A DNA stretch of 64,000 nt, taken from Epinephelus fuscoguttatus (lineage: Eukaryota > Chordata > Actinopteri > Perciformes > Serranidae). Where the stretch lies: positions 41,442,143 through 41,506,142 of the forward strand of contig NC_064761.1 of NCBI RefSeq assembly GCF_011397635.1, read 5' to 3'. Of this stretch, positions 57,611 through 64,000 are shown piece by piece. Position 1 is the first letter of the stretch. Each line of letters starts with the position of its first letter. The notes under the pieces are model-generated. The model worked only from the letters and a program-made list of their open reading frames with translations. It searched no databases and was not told the origin of the DNA. The position numbers and the translations under genes are program-made.

Positions 57611-59068
57611 AAAATAAACCCTTGATGATCCCCAGTGGAGAAATTCTGTTGCAGTGTTACAAGCATACAAGTATAGAAAGTAACAGAAACAGATAATAAG
57701 AAGTAGCCTACATAAACTATAGAATATAAGAATAAAATAAAAATACAGGAGTATTTGGAAACAAAATAATATGGTGAAGTCATAGTGGTGCTCATAAAGT
57801 GACAGGAGTGCGCACGGGTGCAGCAGCAAATTCTGGGCCCTGTGCATAAGCAGTCTCTGTGGGGCCCCCACCCATCCTCTCTCGAACCGTGTCTCTCACA
57901 CACCTTTAGATTTTTTATTTTTGTAATGAAGGCAGATTGCTCTCTTGCCCTATCTTTCTTTCTTCCTTTTCTTTTACAGAACAATGATTCGCCTGTCTTG
58001 GGGAAAGACATGACAGTGTACGTTGGTGCTCCGACAGCATAACCAGTCACGTTTATGGTGCATTACATTTACCTCAGAGGGCCGGGGTTGGGAATGACAT
58101 CACACCTGAGTTGATCATGTTTCAGTGCAACAAGACGGAAAACCATGATGTTATTAGCATTACCAATTCATTTGCTAGCAATGCCAGCTGATAACAAAGC
58201 AATATTTTGCTCAAGCTTAGTTTTTGCTGTTAGCTGTTGGAAGTGTTCGCTGCGCATATGTATTCCGTGGGAAGTTTGAAGGTCCCACAATAAAGTCTGT
58301 TTTAACAGTTTTTCTTTCTTTTTTCAATTATAAACATAAGATTCAGACAATGTTATTAATCCCAGCAGGGGCAATTTGTTTGAACAGCCTGCGGTGCACA
58401 CACACTGCAACATACAGTAACATGTTGACAAATAAATAGATGAGAAATAATTAAAAAATAAAAAATATGCCAAGGAGTTCAGTGGAATAAATGAGTCTAT
58501 AAATAGCAATTTTAAAAAGTTAATAGACTGATTATCAGTAAAAGAGATTTTAAAAAAACTGTATGTGCCTCCCTGAAGCCAAAATGTAAACATAAGTGCC
58601 TCCCCAGTGCTTAAAAAATATTTGATGTGTTGTCCCCAGTTTGCACCTCCCTTCCCTCTCAACAGTTAAGGACAGTCCCTAACTGTAATTAATTACAAAT
58701 CCATTTATCTTATAATTTAATTACACATTACTAGTTTCATGTAACTAGTTACTCCCCAACACTGAGTGTAGTATACATTATAGTATGGGATATGAGACAT
58801 AGTATAACGTGTAGTAGTGTAGTAACCGTGACATAACATGTAGTGTTTCAGATCAGGGTTCATGTTAGAGGCCCGTGCCTGCCAGACAGGAAGGAAACAC
58901 AACAAACAAACTGCAAACCCACCACAGCCTCTCTGAGCCTCCACACATGTGCCTGTGTGTTGGAGGGAAACTGATCCTGCGTGACTGCAGCAGCGAGTCC
59001 GCGTCGCTTCATCACCGTCCGCCAGAGCCAAGTGTCTCCGAGCCACTGACCGCCGGGGGACGCTGGGG
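57611..59068. other. Intergenic between plekhb2 and ing5
   Basis: Mostly repeat-derived: CTTGATGATCCCCAGTGGAG near 57620 and a second LINE-tail-like motif (TTATTAATCCCAGCAGGGGC) near 58350, followed by ordinary AT-rich sequence. The last 100 bp is GC-rich promoter sequence of ing5. No exon seen. Confidence 0.45.
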
Positions 59069-59076
59069 TATAAAAG
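59069..59076 (+). promoter_or_regulatory. TATA box of ing5
   Basis: TATAAAAG preceded by a G-run, 74-81 bp upstream of the ing5 ATG and followed by a plausible short leader. It is a textbook core-promoter element by position and sequence; use is inferred. Confidence 0.6.
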
Positions 59077-59149
59077 AAGCACAACAACTCTCCGGCCAAC
59101 AGTTTGAGAGCTAACGAGAATAACGCAGGAGCCAAACAGCTAACCTGAA

Positions 59150-62100
59150 ATGGCGACGGCAATATACTTGGAACATTACCTTGACAGTGAGTATTCGGTG
59201 ACACACTGTGCTGGTATTAACGTTTCGAACATGTGACGTGTGTTTGAGGTTTAGTTTGACTGTATCGAAGACTTTTTCGCTCGGCGGATGACTGGCAGAC
59301 AGCAGCATAGCGCGTTAGCAACTAGCTGCTAGCTCGCTAGCTAAGTGGTTAGCATCGCGATATAATCGTTGGTGGTATAAAGTTAGGCAAACTCCACATG
59401 CATGGTGTTAAACTCTATCTGGGGGCAGTGTGCGCTCCACCTGGGCACATGTGAGATATTTAATAGAGTTTGTAGTCAGCTGTCAGTGTCGGGCTCTGTC
59501 ACAGGAGCTTCCTAGGTGACCTAGAAATTAGCACTGGTTTTATAAGGTTGTTTAAAATGATAGTTATACTCAGTGCTATGAGACTTTAAAACTGCATCCA
59601 TTTTGGTGTAAATGTGTGTTTGTTGTAGGAAGGCAGACACCGTGCATTTACAACCTGTTGATAACCGCGTTTCCCGTAAGCATTACGCGCCGGGGCGGGG
59701 TTTTTGAAGCCATATAGCATAACGTTACTGAGCTGTCAGACAGTGGGTAGCCCTGTAGGCTGCAGCCAGCTCACACGTCTCTCCTTTAGGTCAATATTAA
59801 TCTATATACTGTTAGATATATTATACACTTATCATGTTATATTAACATTATCATCAATGTCAATATAAATCGAGTTATCCTGCATATACTGACTGTAATG
59901 TTGAGGTGACTGATGGTATAGGATCAACAGGAAGACACAACTATCTTAAAACAAATGTGTGTTAAAGGTTTAACAAAAAACTTATTTTGCAAATGTGAAA
60001 TTGGTTTTGTAAGTGGCAGAAATGTACATTTTATTACATTTCAAATAATTACATTTCTGGACAATAATTTATTTTAGGGTGTATAAATCAAATCAAGTTT
60101 ATTTATATGGCACATTTAAAAACAACCAAGTTGAACAATGTGCTGTACAAATTAAAAGAGTGACACCAGTAAGAACGGTTGCATATGTAAAAAGGATGAT
60201 ATAATAAAATAGTGTCAGTGGAAGGAGAGCATTTGATTGAGAGCTTTGGAGCAGCTACTGCAAAGGCATGGTCTCTGTCACCCACCAGTCTCGATCGTGG
60301 GACAGTTAAAAGTCATTGTTCAGAGGATCGAGAGATGGTAAGAGGTCGGGAGTTGGAGTAGGGGTAGAGAAGTTTAACAATATACTGGGGTGCCAGCCCA
60401 TGTTTGGAGTTATAGTTTGTAATTGATCATATAGCCCTGTGTCGCCCTAAAAATGCATTAATCTGTGAATTTGCATTCAGTTACAGGCTAATTATGTGTT
60501 TGCACATTTTTAAAGGTCCCATATTATTAGAGATGTACCGATACCACTTTTTCCTTCCCGATACCAATTCCAATCCCTGAACCTTAGGTATCTGCCAATA
60601 CCGAGTGCCGATCCAATACCAGCGCGAAAATAAAAATGGATGGGATATGAATTGTTGTATGTGTCAACTCCTAAAACTCTATGTAAAATATTAAGAAATA
60701 CATACATAGTTTTAGGTGCATACTTGCATTTGGGTTCCCTACTAGAAAATGTTTACATGTTTGAAGGTGAAATAAAAATACATTTTTTAAATATACCTGC
60801 AGTCAGCCTGTGTTTGAAATCCTCCAGTTTCACACCTGTCTCTTTAAGCCCACCTCCTGAGAAAGCCCAGTTTGCTCTGATTAGGGTTGCAACAGTTTAC
60901 CAGTTTCACGTTATACGATGATATTAAAATTAATGGTTATCGTACCATGCACATTTGCTTATCTACAATATTAGCAAAAAATGCGACTGGACAGAAAACC
61001 TCAACTTTGTTTTCCAGTGGGAGATTTTTTTACACATACTTCCATTAAAAATGGTTTGAGTTTCAAATAATGTGATAATAAATTGTTTGTTATATAACCC
61101 TTCTGTTTTAATTCCTTTAAGGGTCATTCTGATTGTTGATAATAATACTAGTAATAATGTAATTATCATCTCAGCATCTCTGCATAATCACTACAGCCTG
61201 GGAATGACAGTAACGGCACTGTAGCGGCAGTTTCTACCATTGGATAGTATAATTGTGACATCACAGCTTCACAGACGTCCTGATGCCTCATTCAAAGTAG
61301 GGATGGGCAGCACAAGCAAAAACACTATTCGAAAATCGTGGCAACTATTTGACAATTTTTCGAAGTCTCTGCATGTTTCTCCTGTTGGTGGAAGAAAAAC
61401 CAACTGTAAAAGCTGAAGAGGTATATAAGCAAGAATTGTGCCTGGTTTTCCAACTGTTATAATCCTATTGTTGTGCAGAAAAGAAAAGTGAGATTGACAA
61501 ACTGGCTGAAGAGTACATAGCGAAGGTGAAGAACCTGGCCTCAGAGCAGAGAGTGGAACACCTGCAGAAGATCCAGAATGCCTACAGCAAGTGCAAAGAG
61601 TTCAGTGATGATAAAGTCCAGCTTGCAATGCAGACATATGAAATGGTCAGTCCAAAATGTATAATCTGGTTATGATATATTCCTGATTTGGAGGTGAAAC
61701 CGCACACATGGTCAAATTGTAATCACATGATTATTTTTTTTTTATTGTAGGTGGACAAACATATCCGCCGACTGGATGCAGATCTGGCGCGGTTTGAGAA
61801 TGAGCTAAAGGAGAAACTGGAAGTGAGCGGATACGAAAGTACAGATGGAAGAGCACTGAAAAGTAAGTCGAGGCTTTTACTGTGCGACCAAAACGGTTTG
61901 ATGCACATTTATAAATGTAAATCCTTTCCACAGAGGGTGAATCCCGTGGACTGAGAGAGAAGCGAACATCCAGAGGAAGAGGAAGGAAAGGTTCTGATGA
62001 AGATTCTCCCAAAAAGAAAAAGCTAAAAAACAGGTATGTTTGGTGGCACAGTCAGACTGAGAATTTACCTGTCAGAGTCTGCAATACACATTTTTATCAG

Positions 62101-63570
62101 ACCTGAAAATCCTGTATTACTCTAACCAGTGGTAACTCAGATTACCAATGGCACATTAATTTGCCTCCAATTTAAATTTGTTTATTTCCAATCATTCGGG
62201 GTGGAAATCTCCAGGTGCCTCACGATGTGATTATGATTCAGAGGGTAACAATTCGATAATACAACGATTATTGATGCATCACAATGTTTGATTTCAACAC
62301 ATGGCTTCTTTTTCTCTTTCTTTTAAAATATAGCAGACTGCATTTTTGGTGATCCATAATTAAATTAACAGATTATTTTACTTGCATACAGCGTGGCTCT
62401 TGTCCAGGTCCCTTTCCCCTTCAACCTCCATACCCTCACTTTTAAACCAGGGGGCAACAGTTGGATTGTATCTTCCTGTGGATGCTCACGCTTGTCCATT
62501 GTGGGATTTACGTATATATGGGATGTACACACACCTGCATAGGGTCCAGTGTTTGCATAGCCTACTGTAATATTTCCCCTAAAACAGTTTGCAACTCAAG
62601 TTCTGTTCAATAATATATGGTCTGCATGCTTTTTATTTTGAAAAGTCAACTGCATTGATTCATGACTGAATAGATTTGAAAGCACCTCACAGTCTCCTGT
62701 GTGTAGCAGAATAACATGAGGGGGAGGCCGAGTGCTCTGTTAGTGCTGGTGAAAGCCAAGACACTAAGCAGGTCAGGCACAGGGTCTTTAAAGGTAAAAC
62801 AGACTGAGCAGAGTTATTTTCTTCACCACAGAGGTGTTTTCATTTGGTTAATGCTGCAGCGTGTGTTGGTCAGCTGGTTCACATGCTGATCACTGCTCCC
62901 CTCGTTGATGTATACCCAATGTTCACCTCGCAAATGTAATTGTTTAGACATTAAATTAAAATTAAAAGCTGCAACTGCTGTCGTTGTCATTGTGCTGCAC
63001 TGACTTTGCAGTTGAGTTCCGCCTCCTTTGTTCCGTCAACATCATGTGATGAACAGTTACATAATCGATTATTGACATTTGGAATCGTCCACGTCTGCAT
63101 TGTGATGCATCTAAGCATCGATTTATTTCCCTCCCTTTCCAACTAATCATGCTGTGTGTTTGATGTTGGACCTTCAGCCCAGACCTGAGTGACGCCCTCC
63201 TGCCCATGCAACCATCAGACGTTTTGGACATGCCAGTCGATCCCAATGAGCCCACGTACTGCCTGTGCCACCAGGTGTCATATGGAGAGATGATTGGATG
63301 CGATAACCCAGATGTAAGATTTTATAGAGTTTCTTGTTGAAATTAAATTTGTTTCTTTACCATCAGAACCACATTACTGACCTTGTTTTTCATCCCTCAG
63401 TGTCCTATTGAGTGGTTCCACTTTGCTTGTGTTGATCTCGCCTCAAAACCCAAAGGAAAATGGTAAGAACTCTGAAGGATGTTAACCTAGAGTTGTTCAT
63501 GAAAATATTATTAGACCCCGATCACACAGAAAGCGTTTTCCACGTTGCAAAACACGCTGCGCTGCACTGC

Positions 63571-63602
<32 letters not shown>

Positions 63603-63843
63603 GATTGCCACTAGAGAAAGAAAAAAAGGTTTATCACGTCACGAAAACCGCGAGCAAAAAGCTTCACTCTCATTTAAAACAATTACAAAAAGCCGCCAGC
63701 AGCTGCTAAAACACTTTGTGTGATGGGGGCCCTACTAATGCAGACTTGTCATGATTGTCCTCTTTGCTCTCAATCTTTTTCCCTCCCCTGTCAAATCTCA
63801 CAGGTTTTGTCCGAGGTGCACCCAAGACAAGAAGAAGAAATGA
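59150..63843 (+). CDS. ing5: Inhibitor of growth protein 5, with one expected exon not found
   Basis: Nuclear PHD-finger subunit of HBO1 and MOZ/MORF histone acetyltransferase complexes that reads H3K4me3. Exons seen: 59150-59186, 61479-61645, 61751-61862, 61934-62033, 63178-63313, 63401-63462, 63804-63843; 654 nt, 217 codons. The N-terminus [12 protein letters not shown] and the helix with [15 protein letters not shown] are typical of ING5. A basic nuclear-localisation region (RGRGRK, PKKKKLK) follows, then a complete C4HC3 PHD finger (CLCHQ, CDNPDC, HFAC, CPRC) and a short lysine tail. About 24 residues between exon 1 and the exon at 61479, the conserved leucine-rich dimerisation stretch, are absent: I found no matching exon in 59187-61478 on either strand. 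Both flanking junctions are phase 1, so the shortened frame stays open. Could be ing5a or ing5b. Confidence 0.92.
60065..60430. repeat. Interspersed repeat in ing5 intron 1
   Basis: Starts with AAATCAAGTTTATTTATATGG and continues with TGTGCTGTACAAATTAAA, a very common fish repeat type. A related start occurs near 38825. No coding exon here. Confidence 0.5.
63512..63735. mobile_element. Short MITE in the last ing5 intron
   Basis: Inverse ends GACCCCGATCACACA and TGTGTGATGGGGGCC, with a run of about 25 T in the middle (63571-63597). About 220 bp, sitting between the exons at 63401-63462 and 63804-63843. Confidence 0.6.
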
Positions 63844-64000
63844 GAATCCTTACTTTCAAAAATACTCAGCTAATAATGTATGTATTTTTGGTGTAGGTTA
63901 TAGTGTAATATATATATATTTCAGCCCTATAACTCTCCATAGATGGTGGGTCATACAGCTTTTTTTAAGGCCTAATCCAGATTCAGTGTATAGCTACGCT

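Noticed and set aside
57226-57871. Several minus-strand open frames rich in Phe, Ile, Leu, Cys and Tyr
   Set aside because: They are translations of A-rich low-complexity DNA (AATAAA-type tract) with no start context, splice logic or family motif.
57571-58050. 159-aa minus-strand open frame upstream of ing5
   Set aside because: Spans a LINE-tail-like fragment and the low-complexity tract; composition and lack of motifs argue against a gene.

Overview
The window is a 64-kb piece of a ray-finned (teleost) fish nuclear genome. It holds vertebrate intron-exon genes with GT-AG introns, a dense load of fish-type DNA transposons and MITEs, L2-like LINE ends, and CA and pentanucleotide microsatellites. 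I found no bacterial, plasmid, phage or CRISPR features. Six protein-coding genes can be assembled exon by exon, and every one closes in frame across its splice junctions.

Layout: (1) 891-18147, minus strand, the 5' two-thirds of a laminin alpha-3 gene (lama3; 26 exons, 1165 codons seen), running off the left edge. (2) 21426-27323, minus, a complete papain-family cathepsin (8 exons, 352 aa). (3) 29404-36870, plus, ankrd29 (10 exons, 298 aa). (4) 40439-49198, plus, vps4b (11 exons, 434 aa), with a nearly intact Tc1-type transposon in intron 1. (5) 51967-55995, minus, plekhb2/evectin-2 (7 coding exons, 223 aa, plus a 5'-UTR exon). (6) 59150-63843, plus, ing5 (7 exons seen, 217 codons), in which one expected internal exon could not be found. 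The lama3-ankrd29 head-to-head pairing matches the human 18q11.2 order, but here a cathepsin lies between the two genes.

The genes are not an operon or pathway. They are unrelated single-gene units: basement-membrane laminin, lysosomal protease, ankyrin-repeat protein, ESCRT-III disassembly ATPase, recycling-endosome PH protein, and a histone-acetyltransferase-complex PHD reader. What stands out is the mobile DNA: two foldback elements flanked by TTAA, one of which has a matching empty site in the same window; a hAT-like MITE sitting 12 bp past a lama3 splice donor; a near-identical 0.7-kb inverted pair 23 kb apart; a roughly 220-bp satellite-like array in ankrd29 intron 3; and nested insertions. 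Among the proteins, the notable points are the missing ing5 exon, the paired loss of the LG1 cysteines and a furin-like basic insert in lama3 LG1, and the absence of LAMA3B-type N-terminal exons upstream of lama3. I saw no convincing new multi-gene system.
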